From IMG/VR virus record IMGVR_UViG_3300043420_000293, positions 1 to 32,788 of that record: 32,788 bases of DNA; one strand, written 5' to 3'. The translations under genes and the position numbers were made by a program. The DNA is from a virus. Of the stretch, positions 7,120 through 13,072 are shown in pieces (positions within the stretch are counted from its first letter, which is position 1; every line of letters begins with the position of its first letter). A model generated the notes under the pieces. The model saw only the letters and a program-made list of their open reading frames with translations, was not told where the DNA came from and did not search any database.

Positions 7120-8133
7120 TCACTTCGTGTTCATAAAGATGTCTTTGTTGGCGATGGCCCAGCTGATGAAGTCTTTGGTCTGCTGGAGCTTGGGGTGCAG
7201 CCGCAGTGCGTCAGTGACGTAGACCATCTGGAACTCGCGGGGCATGCGAGACACATACTCCATGTCGCGGGTGAAGGCGTCAGGCTCGGTCGTCATGGAC
7301 AGCGCAGTCGCCACTGCGTATTTCACAGCAGGTTCCTCAGGCACCTCGGCACCCTTGGGGTGCATACGGATACTGTCGACGCTGGGCATCTTCACCATCA
7401 TATCGCGGGCAGCAACCCACTCGGCGGCGGCACCCTCGCCGACTTTACCCTCTGCTGCGTATAGATACAGGTCAGTCGGCAGGTCTTGTGGCACCTCGGT
7501 GAACAGCTTGGTCCAGCTGCGCTGTGTGGGGTTGCTACGCCGTGTCGGGTCGTAGTCGTTCAGCAGCTGCGGCCGCAGTCGTAGGAACGCGATGCCCATG
7601 TGATCCACACCGTTGACCATGGCCCACTCACACCAGTCGTCGAGCGATGTCTCTACATCCTCGTGATACAGGCGGTCGTTGAGGTGACCCAGCAGTGGCT
7701 TGGCACCAGCGCGGTCTTGGGCGCGGTTTCCTGTTGCGATGATACGCACCTGCGGATCGAGCTTGAACGTCGGCGTCTCACGCTCAAGGATAAACCCAGC
7801 AGCCCATGTCTGGAGCTGCGTCGATGACTGTGCCAGTTCCTCAAGGATAATGAGGCCGGGGCCAGTGCCCTCGCGGAAGTCGTAGAACATTTTGGTAGGG
7901 TTGAAGATGGTCATGCCGTCGGTGACGCTCGGCACACCAGTGAAGTCCACCACGTCGTGGTTGTTGATGTGTATCACCAGCTGGCGATCGTCTTGGATGC
8001 CTAGGTTGTAGCCAACCTGACGGCAGCCGTCCGACTTACCCATGCCCGGTGCGCCATGCCACATGAACGTGGCCTTGGGCGATTTACGCATGACAGATGT
8101 GGTGAGGTCGATGACTTGGTTGAGAGATGGCAT
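7120..8133 (-). CDS. MoxR-type AAA+ ATPase
   Basis: 337 aa. Walker A is GAPGMGKS (residues 27-34), Walker B lies at LIILEE (94-99) and sensor 1 at IIATGN (131-136). A DVVDFTGVPSV block precedes Walker B, as in MoxR/chelatase-like ATPases that partner VWA proteins, and a RSNPTQRSW segment resembles the sensor 2 region. The usual Walker B Asp-Glu pair is Glu-Glu here (E98, E99). Family members use ATP to load or remodel targets together with a VWA partner, here probably the product of 3628-4803. AAGGGA precedes the ATG. A promoter-like sequence at 8185-8212 would give a leader of about 45 bases. Confidence 0.9.
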   Translation of the reverse strand: MPSLNQVIDLTTSVMRKSPKATFMWHGAPGMGKSDGCRQVGYNLGIQDDRQLVIHINNHDVVDFTGVPSVTDGMTIFNPTKMFYDFREGTGPGLIILEELAQSSTQLQTWAAGFILERETPTFKLDPQVRIIATGNRAQDRAGAKPLLGHLNDRLYHEDVETSLDDWCEWAMVNGVDHMGIAFLRLRPQLLNDYDPTRRSNPTQRSWTKLFTEVPQDLPTDLYLYAAEGKVGEGAAAEWVAARDMMVKMPSVDSIRMHPKGAEVPEEPAVKYAVATALSMTTEPDAFTRDMEYVSRMPREFQMVYVTDALRLHPKLQQTKDFISWAIANKDIFMNTK

Positions 8134-8184
8134 CGTATTCCCTTTCTAAATGTAGATGCAGGTGAGCGCACGGGATAGCACGCA

Positions 8185-8212
8185 AGGTTACATGTAAGCA
8201 GATACGTGTCAA
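8185..8212 (-). promoter_or_regulatory. Promoter-like sequence for the ATPase/VWA operon
   Basis: On the minus strand: TTGACA (8212-8207), 16-base spacer, TAACCT (8190-8185). The spacer contains CTGCTTACATG, an 11-mer found again in front of the coat protein gene, and the site includes the palindrome TTACATGTAA (8188-8197). The 75 bases between the ATPase gene and the 8209-8517 gene otherwise hold nothing. A bound regulator at the palindrome would cover the -10 region. Confidence 0.6.
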
Positions 8213-8517
8213 GCGGTTGCTTTGTACAACGCCCAAACCTCGTCGGAGTTGCCAGTGCAGCGGGCGCAGTTACGGAACGGAGCGTCGCGAAGATGATCGA
8301 CGAAGGTTATCGTCGGCTCTCCACCAAGCAGTTTCTCGTGGGTCTTGATGACCACGCCAGCGTCGAGGTCTTCCTCGGCATAGACGCCATACTCATCGTG
8401 GTAGGAATACTTGGTGAACGAGCCGATACCGAGACCCAGCGTCTTGAGTTGCAGGTGCGATACGAACAGCCAACCGTGGCCGGGGTCAGTGTGGAATGTA
8501 AGGTTCATGTGGGGCAT
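8209..8517 (-). CDS. Conserved small phage protein (HTDPGHGW type)
   Basis: 102 aa starting MPHMNLTFHTDPGHGWL. I recall a family of small phage and bacterial proteins beginning with a hydrophobic strand, then HTDPGHGWLxV, and later YxYxxxxxVYxEEDxDA. This protein has all of these in order (KYSYHDEYGVYAEEDLDAG). The function is unknown. The ATG at 8517 has AAAGGA upstream; an ATG at 8532, overlapping the previous stop, is the alternative. Two cysteines (CARC) occur near the C-terminus. Confidence 0.75.
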   Translation of the reverse strand: MPHMNLTFHTDPGHGWLFVSHLQLKTLGLGIGSFTKYSYHDEYGVYAEEDLDAGVVIKTHEKLLGGEPTITFVDHLRDAPFRNCARCTGNSDEVWALYKATA

Positions 8518-8528
8518 GTGTTGTCCTT

Positions 8529-9041
8529 TCATGCAGATTGGGTTGCGCGAGCCTTAAACACGTCCAGCCACCAAGGCTTCTGGCGGCGCGTATATGTGAG
8601 GAAGTCGGTTTTTGCGGTGACGTAGTATGTGCGGTAGGCGGTCACCGGATCATCGTGTTTACACGTGTCTGGCATGGCCTGTGCGAATGGTGTTCGCGGC
8701 GCGTGGTTAATGTTGCGCGGTGGCTGCCAGAGTTTGTGTTTAAGTGTGAGCCACGATTTGTGGGTCTTGCCGTACCTGTGCGTGTACTCGTCCGCCAGTG
8801 CAGCGAAGTGAGTGAACAGCCACATGTAATTGCCGGAGGTCTTGGCGGTCCACAGGGTTGATGGGTGGTTGGCGTGGGTGGTTGCGTAGATGCCGTCGGG
8901 TGCGGGGTGATCGGGCGTGGCGTGGATGTGGTGTGCGGACGAGAGCAGCTGTGCTGTCTCCAAGGTCATCTTAACCACGTGCTTGTCGCACTGATACATG
9001 GCTGCGTAGATGGGGTCTACGTCGAGCGCGAAGATGTTCAT
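8529..9041 (-). CDS. Conserved phage protein (CDKHVVKM family)
   Basis: 170 aa, MNIFALDVDPIYAAMYQCDK at the start. The pattern MNIF.LD.DP..AA...CDKHVVKM.LE.AQLL.....H, then HPS..W...S..NY.WL, then a DDPV.AYR.YY segment, is one I recognise from many marine and T4-like phages, where it is annotated as hypothetical. Conserved His, Asp and Cys residues hint at a metal site. AAGGGATC precedes the ATG at 9041, which overlaps the previous stop. Its function has not been established as far as I know. Confidence 0.8.
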   Translation of the reverse strand: MNIFALDVDPIYAAMYQCDKHVVKMTLETAQLLSSAHHIHATPDHPAPDGIYATTHANHPSTLWTAKTSGNYMWLFTHFAALADEYTHRYGKTHKSWLTLKHKLWQPPRNINHAPRTPFAQAMPDTCKHDDPVTAYRTYYVTAKTDFLTYTRRQKPWWLDVFKARATQSA

Positions 9042-9199
9042 TCGATGATCCCTTTCAGCCGAAGGCGTTTCTCCAACTCCAGTCGGGCGTTGCGTTGGCG
9101 CTCGATGCCCTGTGCCATATCGTTGACCATCCAAGCGTAGACGCCAATGAGGCCAATGAGGCTGATCGCGAACGCAGCGCAGAGAGTGAATGTGATCAT
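9038..9199 (-). CDS. 53-aa single-span membrane protein
   Basis: This short frame reads MITFTLCAAFAISLIGLIGV, then YAWMVNDMAQGIERQRNARL and a basic helical tail. One N-terminal transmembrane segment (about residues 3-24) is followed by a charged amphipathic helix. A perfect GGAGGT sits just before the ATG, and the stop overlaps the next ATG. A holin-like or inner-membrane accessory role is possible, but the lysis genes are on the other arm. Confidence 0.7.
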   Translation of the reverse strand: MITFTLCAAFAISLIGLIGVYAWMVNDMAQGIERQRNARLELEKRLRLKGIIE

Positions 9200-9215
9200 T
9201 GGTTACCTCCAGTTG

Positions 9216-9482
9216 TCACGAGTGGAAACCAAAGTGGTCGTCGTGCCAAACGGCACCGATGACATATCCGGGTCTCCGGTCGTCTGCGTTTGTGCGGTAG
9301 GCTGCCAGCAGTTCCGGATTTCCGTCAAATACGCCACCGCTGATGGTGACGTGCGGGAAGGTCATGTTCCACCCAGAGAGGTAGCCAAGGGCGGCGTTGA
9401 GTTTGTCGTGTCCGGTGATCTCTGCGATCTCAGTCTTGGTCACGGCATCCACGTTGAGCGTGATGGTGCGCTGTTCGGTCAT
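9216..9482 (-). CDS. Small hypothetical protein
   Basis: 88 aa, MTEQRTITLNVDAVTKTEIA at the start. The ATG at 9482 has GAGGTAA upstream; the longer in-frame start was rejected because it lies inside the previous small gene. The middle has HDKLNAALGYLSGWNMTFPHV, and the C-terminus is aromatic (VIGAVWHDDHFGFHS). No family recognised. Confidence 0.7.
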   Translation of the reverse strand: MTEQRTITLNVDAVTKTEIAEITGHDKLNAALGYLSGWNMTFPHVTISGGVFDGNPELLAAYRTNADDRRPGYVIGAVWHDDHFGFHS

Positions 9483-9486
9483 GGTG

Positions 9487-9615
9487 TTACCTCGGGTAAA
9501 GGATGCAGGCATCCATGTTGGTTATGCCGTCGACGATCTCGCCACAGCCGGATATGAAATTGAGCAGCACCCATGCGGTGATGGCGAGGGCTGCAAAGGT
9601 TGAGGTGGGTGTCAT
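9487..9615 (-). CDS. 42-aa putative lipoprotein or membrane peptide
   Basis: Reads MTPTSTFAALAITAWVLLNF followed by ISGCGEIVDG and a short tail. The hydrophobic segment ending ISG-C fits a lipobox, although there is no positively charged N-terminus. It ends in the sequence that serves as ribosome-binding site for the next gene. It is the first gene downstream of the regulatory region at 9640-9710. Small size and a weak ribosome-binding site limit confidence. Confidence 0.5.
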   Translation of the reverse strand: MTPTSTFAALAITAWVLLNFISGCGEIVDGITNMDACILYPR

Positions 9616-9639
9616 GTGTTACCCGCTTCTGTTTACGTG

Positions 9640-9668
9640 TTGACATGTGGTGGTCTCGGATGTAAGCT
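9640..9668 (+). promoter_or_regulatory. Rightward promoter-like sequence
   Basis: TTGACA (9640-9645), 17-base spacer, TAAGCT (9663-9668). Transcription would begin near 9675 and meet the terminator at 9687-9710, giving an RNA of only about 35-40 bases. The -10 lies inside the left arm of a perfect 12-bp inverted repeat (9659-9670 and 9675-9686). Confidence 0.5.
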
Positions 9669-9686
9669 GCGAAGGCAGCTTACATC
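9659..9686. repeat. Perfect 12-bp inverted repeat (candidate operator)
   Basis: GATGTAAGCTGC and GCAGCTTACATC separated by GAAG. It overlaps the -10 elements of both divergent promoter-like sequences. A related, shorter inverted repeat (TAAGCTG, 5 bases, CAGCTT) occurs at 11985-12002, upstream of the nuclease gene. Confidence 0.75.
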
Positions 9687-9688
9687 AA
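9660..9688 (-). promoter_or_regulatory. Leftward promoter-like sequence
   Basis: On the minus strand: TTGATG (9688-9683), 17-base spacer, TTACAT (9665-9660). It would drive the small genes from 9615 leftwards, with a leader of about 38 bases. It overlaps both the inverted repeat and the opposing promoter, so one regulator could control both. Confidence 0.45.
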
Positions 9689-9710
9689 CCGCCGGAGACG
9701 GCGGTTTTTT
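9687..9710 (+). terminator. Rho-independent terminator, rightward
   Basis: An 8-bp perfect stem AACCGCCG / CGGCGGTT with a GAGA loop, followed by TTTT (six T in all from 9705). The T-run is on the plus strand, so it stops rightward transcription, although both flanking genes are leftward. It may end a very short RNA or block antisense transcription. Confidence 0.85.
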
Positions 9711-9733
9711 CGTTTGGGTTGTTCCAGAATGGC

Positions 9734-10014
9734 TATTGTTCCATTCTATTGTTCCATTGTTCCCCGCGTAAGCTATTGAAATTCCAGTATTGTTCTATTG
9801 TTCCACGTTCTAGGAGAGTAAGGCGGGGTGACGTGGATGGGGTGGGTGGCGGGGCGCGCGAGAGCGCCACACAAGAGAGAGTAATTTCCACCCCGGTTAC
9901 TCTGCCAGAGCAGAGAACAATAGAACAATAGAACAATACAGTATTATTATTATTATATTATATAGACTTAGTATTGTTCTCTCTATTGTTCCCCACTTTT
10001 CCCGTGGAACAATA
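9734..10014. repeat. Array of eleven (T)ATTGTTC octamers
   Basis: Plus-strand copies start at 9734, 9747, 9756 (ATTGTTCC), 9788, 9796, 9972 and 9984. Minus-strand copies (GAACAATA) occupy 9915-9922, 9923-9930, 9931-9938 (three in direct tandem) and 10007-10014. An AT-rich stretch of TATTATTAT type lies between the groups. The last two copies form a perfect 10-bp inverted repeat (9983-9992 and 10006-10015). This looks like iterons of an origin or a dense operator array. No initiator protein gene is in the window. Confidence 0.8.
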
Positions 10015-10049
10015 GGATTTGGCGGGCGCAAGCGCCCACCACGCTTGGT

Positions 10050-10241
10050 CTAGACGCGAATGATGCGCGGGTTGAGGATGTCATACACACCCTTCCCGTT
10101 GGGGTAGGTGCGTGGCGTTCCGTCCGCATGTAGGTATCTTGCCTTGAACCTAGCAAGCTGACGCTCGGCTTCGTGCAGCGGCATGTTGCACTTGCAGTAG
10201 CGCTTTACGCCGCCACTAGTGTCGTATGCTACGTTATACAT
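10050..10241 (-). CDS. Small hypothetical protein
   Basis: 63 aa, MYNVAYDTSGGVKRYCKCNM at the start. The ATG at 10241 overlaps the upstream stop as TGATG. It includes a helical, basic segment (HEAERQLARFKARYL), then a PNGKGVYDILNPRIIRV tail resembling a short beta hairpin. No family recognised. It is the last gene of a four-gene leftward group. Confidence 0.65.
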   Translation of the reverse strand: MYNVAYDTSGGVKRYCKCNMPLHEAERQLARFKARYLHADGTPRTYPNGKGVYDILNPRIIRV

Positions 10242-10489
10242 CACAGCGCAGCCACCGCGTCAGACACACTGGCGAAACGCGCCACAACCTTTTCACCCAC
10301 GACGTGCAGCCATGATGAGTCGTCACCCTGCACAATACGCACCGCAGCGAGCTTGGCGCGCATGACGGACGTGGCAACATGGGAACGAGTGCGTGCTTTG
10401 ACGCGGGCATCCGCAGTCACGTTGGACACATTGCGGTTTACATTCACGCGTCCGGTGGGGACGGCATAGCGGTTATACTTGCGTGCCAT
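10241..10489 (-). CDS. Small basic hypothetical protein
   Basis: 82 aa and strongly basic, MARKYNRYAVPTGRVNVNRN at the start. AAAGGATC precedes the ATG. The many Arg/Lys residues and lack of cysteines suggest nucleic-acid contact, but no domain is recognised. The C-terminal half (VQGDDSSWLHVVGEKVVARF) is more hydrophobic. It is translationally coupled to the next gene. Confidence 0.65.
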   Translation of the reverse strand: MARKYNRYAVPTGRVNVNRNVSNVTADARVKARTRSHVATSVMRAKLAAVRIVQGDDSSWLHVVGEKVVARFASVSDAVAAL

Positions 10490-10501
10490 GATGCGATCCT
10501 T

Positions 10502-10705
10502 TTAGCTGAGTGTTGCGCGGCGAGCGGTTACGTCGACGTCGACGGTGCAGGGCCAGAAATCACGATCACACGCGAAGTCGACGCCAAGGGTCCAGATAGC
10601 GTGCTTGCGAATGCCGTGGTCAGACGGGTGCCAGCCCGCAGCGATCAATTCCTGCACACGGTGGCGGATTGCGTCGGGGCAAAAGGTGACGTTGTGAGGT
10701 GCCAT
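10502..10705 (-). CDS. Small hypothetical protein
   Basis: 67 aa, MAPHNVTFCPDAIRHRVQEL at the start. GAAAGGAT lies upstream of the ATG at 10705; the longer frame was rejected because it runs through a terminator hairpin. It contains an AGWHPSDHGIRKHAIWTLGVD stretch. Function unknown. Confidence 0.65.
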   Translation of the reverse strand: MAPHNVTFCPDAIRHRVQELIAAGWHPSDHGIRKHAIWTLGVDFACDRDFWPCTVDVDVTARRATLS

Positions 10706-10735
10706 GAGAAATATCCTTTCATGGAGTGAACACAT

Positions 10736-10759
10736 AAAAGGGGGCGGCAAAGCGCCCCC
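10736..10759 (-). terminator. Rho-independent terminator, leftward
   Basis: On the minus strand, GGGGGCG and CGCCCCC form a 7-bp stem with a six-base loop, followed by TTTT. It lies just after the 10784-11326 gene and before the 10502-10705 gene. It may stop or attenuate transcription from the promoter at 11385-11413, so the downstream small genes may be expressed at a lower level. Confidence 0.75.
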
Positions 10760-10783
10760 TCACAATGCTCACATGTTGTCAGG

Positions 10784-11326
10784 TTAGGCGGCGATGCGGC
10801 CCGCAGCGTCGACGGTCGCGGGTGCGGTGTGTTCGTCGATGATGGCGGCCTTGAGCAACTCCATAGCCTTGCGGATTTCGCCCGCGTCGATGGTAACCTG
10901 CGTGTTCTTGTTCGATGCGTTCTTGATCTGCGACGCGAGGCTCTTGATGCGTGCAGCCACGTCGAGTTGCTTGACAATGTCGCCAGCACCGTCCTCATCC
11001 GCGAACCAGTCGCGGGCGTTCTCGGTCAGATAGACCACAACGTCCTCACCATTGGCGAAGTCGGCATCCTTGTGGGCACTGGCGTTCAACTTGAACGAGC
11101 CATCCTTTTGTAGGATGGCAAAGCCATAATCCTGCACCCACTTGGCGATCAGCTTGCGGTTCATGCCAGACGTCGCTGCGAATAGGCGCGTGAAGGCCGT
11201 GACGTCGCGGTGCTGATACGCATGCGCCGCAGCGTTGATAAGGATAGTTTGCACGTCCGCACGGATGGTCGCAGTGCGCTTGGATACGGACGCAATTTTG
11301 GCGTTGATTTGCTTGATGGTCAGCAT
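10784..11326 (-). CDS. 180-aa hypothetical protein, first gene of leftward unit
   Basis: MLTIKQINAKIASVSKRTAT at the start. The ATG at 11326 has GAAAGGAC upstream; the longer frame covers the promoter and leader and was rejected. Helical N-terminal half, then GMNRKLIAKWVQDYGF, a YLTENARDWFADEDGAG block and a long amphipathic helix. The pattern is that of a small DNA- or protein-binding phage protein, but I recognise no family. It has its own promoter-like sequence and is followed by a terminator, so it may be strongly and separately expressed, as early phage genes often are. Confidence 0.75.
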   Translation of the reverse strand: MLTIKQINAKIASVSKRTATIRADVQTILINAAAHAYQHRDVTAFTRLFAATSGMNRKLIAKWVQDYGFAILQKDGSFKLNASAHKDADFANGEDVVVYLTENARDWFADEDGAGDIVKQLDVAARIKSLASQIKNASNKNTQVTIDAGEIRKAMELLKAAIIDEHTAPATVDAAGRIAA

Positions 11327-11384
11327 GGGAAATGTCCTTTCGTGTTGCATGCTAGGGGTATTTGAAAACAGACCGCGTGTGATC

Positions 11385-11413
11385 TGCTTACAGATACCCC
11401 GCCCCATTGTCAG
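11385..11413 (-). promoter_or_regulatory. Promoter-like sequence and symmetric element for 10784-11326
   Basis: On the minus strand: CTGACA (11413-11408), 17-base spacer, TAAGCA (11390-11385), leaving a leader of about 52 bases. The -10 sits in an ATCTG-CTTA-CAGAT symmetric element (11382-11395) related to the CTGCTTACA motif of other promoters here. GGGGTAT and ATACCCC (11355-11361, 11394-11400) could also pair. Confidence 0.5.
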
Positions 11414-11984
11414 AGGGGCAGAGGGTATCCTGCCACTTACTGTGATTGCCGGGCGCTTGCGCGCCGGTCGGGCCGCCTTCCACCGTCACGCGCTATGCGA
11501 CGCGGGCAGATAGGGAATGGTCCCATCACATTCTTCGCGCCACGGTTCCTTGGGCGCAGGCGTCCCCGCTTCCCCGCACGCACTGGCGGTTCACACTTGA
11601 CGGCTTGCGCTTGGCCACGCGCACGGGATGCGTGCGTGACTTCACTTGGGCCGCAGGGGGCAGACCGAAGGCGGAACCTTGTCCGAGTAGGGCTTTTCAC
11701 CGCCTTCACCAATGGCGCGGGGTAAACAGGGGGGGAGGGACCGAGAGGGGGCAGCCCCCGCCCCAGCCCTTAGGTATCGCGTATACCCCAACCCAAATTT
11801 TAGACCCTTTTAAACCAGGCACACGTAACCAACTTAACCTACGCAGCCATTTCCAGAACACCCACAACATGCTATGGTGTTAACAGATAACGAGTTTGTT
11901 TTCCCAAATCAGAAGGTGCAGGGGCTGTGCACTGGATTTCAAACCTTTCTCGACTGACGTATCGCGCGTTTTCAGGTCGCAACA

Positions 11985-12002
11985 TAAGCTGGTGTGCAGC
12001 TT
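11985..12002. repeat. Inverted repeat upstream of nuclease gene (candidate operator)
   Basis: TAAGCTG, a five-base spacer, CAGCTT. Seven and six of these bases match the arms of the 12-bp inverted repeat at 9659-9686, where TAAGCT is also placed as a -10 element. No good -35 is visible here, so it is listed as a candidate protein-binding site only. Confidence 0.45.
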
Positions 12003-12089
12003 CATGGGAAAAACACCTACAAGGCAGAACTGCCTTTCTCGTCTACATCTTTGGCAAGAATCACTGCCAGAAAAGTTGGCTCTGGTACA

Positions 12090-12485
12090 ATGGGCCGATC
12101 TAAACAAACCAGCATTGGGCGCGCTGGGGAGTACCTTGTAGCGCACCTCCTTGAGCTGGCTGGGATCGAGGTGTACCGGGTCGATGGCGACTGCGATTTG
12201 ATCGTGAGCATGGACGGGACGCTCCTCCGCGTGGAGGTCAAAGCCGCCAGCGCGATTAACAAACGAGGTTTCTACCGCTTCAACATGAAGACCCGCCCCG
12301 ACGCGGATTACTGCGCCTTCGTCGCCCTCGATTTAGCGCTGCTTCGTATGTTTAAAACAAGTGACCTTGGGAGAGCGGATACCAAGACGATTAACCCAAA
12401 GTATTTCACAAGCGCCAACCAGATCGCTGACATCAACCGCTTCACAGATAACTTGGTTAAACTTAAAAAATGTGATAACCTGTAA
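12090..12485 (+). CDS. PD-(D/E)XK nuclease-like protein
   Basis: 131 aa. The segment RAGEYLVAHLLELAGIEVYR is followed by DCDLIV and LLRVEVKAAS, giving the PD-(D/E)XK pattern E14, D36, E49-x-K51. Small proteins with this layout include group I intron-type endonucleases, resolvase-like nucleases and restriction-type enzymes. A role in DNA processing close to packaging is likely. The start is uncertain: no ribosome-binding site precedes the ATG at 12090, and the frame is open upstream to a GTG at 11994. A TGGTACAAT sequence overlaps the ATG. It lies just upstream of the terminase genes. Confidence 0.8.
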   Translation: MGRSKQTSIGRAGEYLVAHLLELAGIEVYRVDGDCDLIVSMDGTLLRVEVKAASAINKRGFYRFNMKTRPDADYCAFVALDLALLRMFKTSDLGRADTKTINPKYFTSANQIADINRFTDNLVKLKKCDNL

Positions 12486-12487
12486 AC
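12453..12487 (+). promoter_or_regulatory. Promoter-like sequence, start site on the next ATG
   Basis: TTGGTT (12453-12458), 17-base spacer, TAACCT (12476-12481). Six bases separate the -10 from the ATG at 12488, exactly where transcription should begin. The ATG lies in the perfect palindrome TAAACATGTTTA (12483-12494). The -35 is weak. Confidence 0.45.
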
Positions 12488-12679
12488 ATGTTTAGCGCAC
12501 TGATCCTTGTGTGCACGGCACACCTAACAGACTGCGGCACGTTGGCAGCCCCAACTTTCCCGACTAGGCAGGCGTGTGAGCAGTCCAGCCGCGCGTACAT
12601 AGCATCCGTGGGGCCGATTCTGCCGGAGAACGTGGTTATCGTTAATTTTACTTGCTACCAATGGGGGCTACCCAGCTAG
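12488..12679 (+). CDS. Small exported or Cys-rich protein
   Basis: 63 aa, MFSALILVCTAHLTDCGTLA at the start, with a hydrophobic N-terminus and four cysteines (C9, C16, C29, C56). I recall similar small phage proteins with a signal-like start, an FPT..ACE motif and a C-terminal Cys; this one has FPTRQACEQ. No ribosome-binding site precedes the ATG; the spacing from the -10-like TAACCT suggests a leaderless mRNA. It could act in the periplasm, but the function is unknown. Confidence 0.65.
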   Translation: MFSALILVCTAHLTDCGTLAAPTFPTRQACEQSSRAYIASVGPILPENVVIVNFTCYQWGLPS

Positions 12680-12690
12680 CGCTGTTCACC

Positions 12691-12719
12691 TTGACCAATA
12701 CATGTTCACGCGTTAGCAT
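12691..12719 (+). promoter_or_regulatory. Promoter-like sequence for the packaging genes
   Basis: TTGACC (12691-12696), 17-base spacer containing ACATGT, TAGCAT (12714-12719). Transcription would start near 12726, at or beside the alternative ATG at 12728, which again implies a leaderless or near-leaderless mRNA. Confidence 0.5.
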
Positions 12720-12721
12720 TT

Positions 12722-13072
12722 ATGGCCATGGGCAATCAGGTAGATAAACTTACGACAGAAGAGTTGGCTGCGAAGCCAATCCTTTCGCGTGGGCAGCTCG
12801 AAGAGATCGAGGAAGACCCGTCCAAGATGGAGATCGTGGCGCGCCTTATGGGTGCCGTGAACCTCGATAACCTGTTTCGCCACATGCAGAATCCCACGAT
12901 CAACCCGCAGACGCGGATCGAGTTCCAAAAATTGCTGAATAAAATGGGCAGACTGGAGCCGGAAGAGAAGTCAAAAAGCGCTGAGACTGGGCCACAAGTC
13001 GTCATCAACATCACACGCGCCAAAGACTCCGAATCCGTGACTATTGAGGGGCATACGGTGGATGATTTTTAA
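12722..13072 (+). CDS. Putative terminase small subunit
   Basis: 116 aa from ATG 12722, or 114 aa from ATG 12728. Neither has a ribosome-binding site. Helical, with LTTEELAAKPILSRGQLEEI, a MGAVNLDNLFRHMQNPTI segment and a C-terminal beta-like tail (PQVVINITRAKD). The call rests mainly on position: it lies directly upstream of the large terminase, with one tiny gene between, and its size and helical content suit a DNA-recognition subunit that directs the packaging motor. No verified family motif is seen. If the start is 12728 the mRNA would be leaderless. Confidence 0.6.
   Translation: MAMGNQVDKLTTEELAAKPILSRGQLEEIEEDPSKMEIVARLMGAVNLDNLFRHMQNPTINPQTRIEFQKLLNKMGRLEPEEKSKSAETGPQVVINITRAKDSESVTIEGHTVDDF

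Larger units (their letters stand above)
9616..10049. other. Gene-free regulatory region: operator, terminator, octamer array
   Basis: No convincing gene lies here; the open frames on both strands are low-complexity translations of repeats. From left to right it holds divergent promoter-like sequences around a 12-bp inverted repeat (9640-9688), a strong rightward terminator (9687-9710), eleven ATTGTTC-type octamers (9734-10014), an AT-rich tract (about 9940-9965) and a GC hairpin at about 10021-10040. The combination of clustered short repeats and an AT-rich stretch fits a replication origin or a multi-site operator. Confidence 0.7.
11327..12089. other. Gene-poor divergent region
   Basis: About 760 bases between the leftward and rightward genes. 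It is GC-rich in 11440-11760 with many short inverted repeats (for example GGGGGC-AG-CCCCC near 11750), and less so after 11770. Open frames exist on both strands, but they are Arg/Pro-rich, lack ribosome-binding sites and look non-coding. Apart from the promoter at 11385-11413 and the inverted repeat at 11985-12002, I see no gene, tRNA or clear terminator. It could carry a packaging or terminal-repeat signal, but nothing proves it. Confidence 0.55.

Noticed and set aside
9733-9936. 67-aa minus-strand frame in the octamer region
   Set aside because: It mostly translates the ATTGTTC repeats and has no ribosome-binding site; the region is better seen as non-coding.
9734-10014. CRISPR array formed by the octamers
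   Set aside because: The repeats are only eight bases, occur in both orientations and have irregular spacing.
11446-11883. 145-aa plus-strand frame between the arms
   Set aside because: Arg/Pro/Thr-rich translation of GC-rich repeats, no ribosome-binding site, and no recognisable pattern.
11327-12089. tRNA gene in the gap between the arms
   Set aside because: No TPsiC-like GTTCGAAT segment or cloverleaf pairing could be found by eye.
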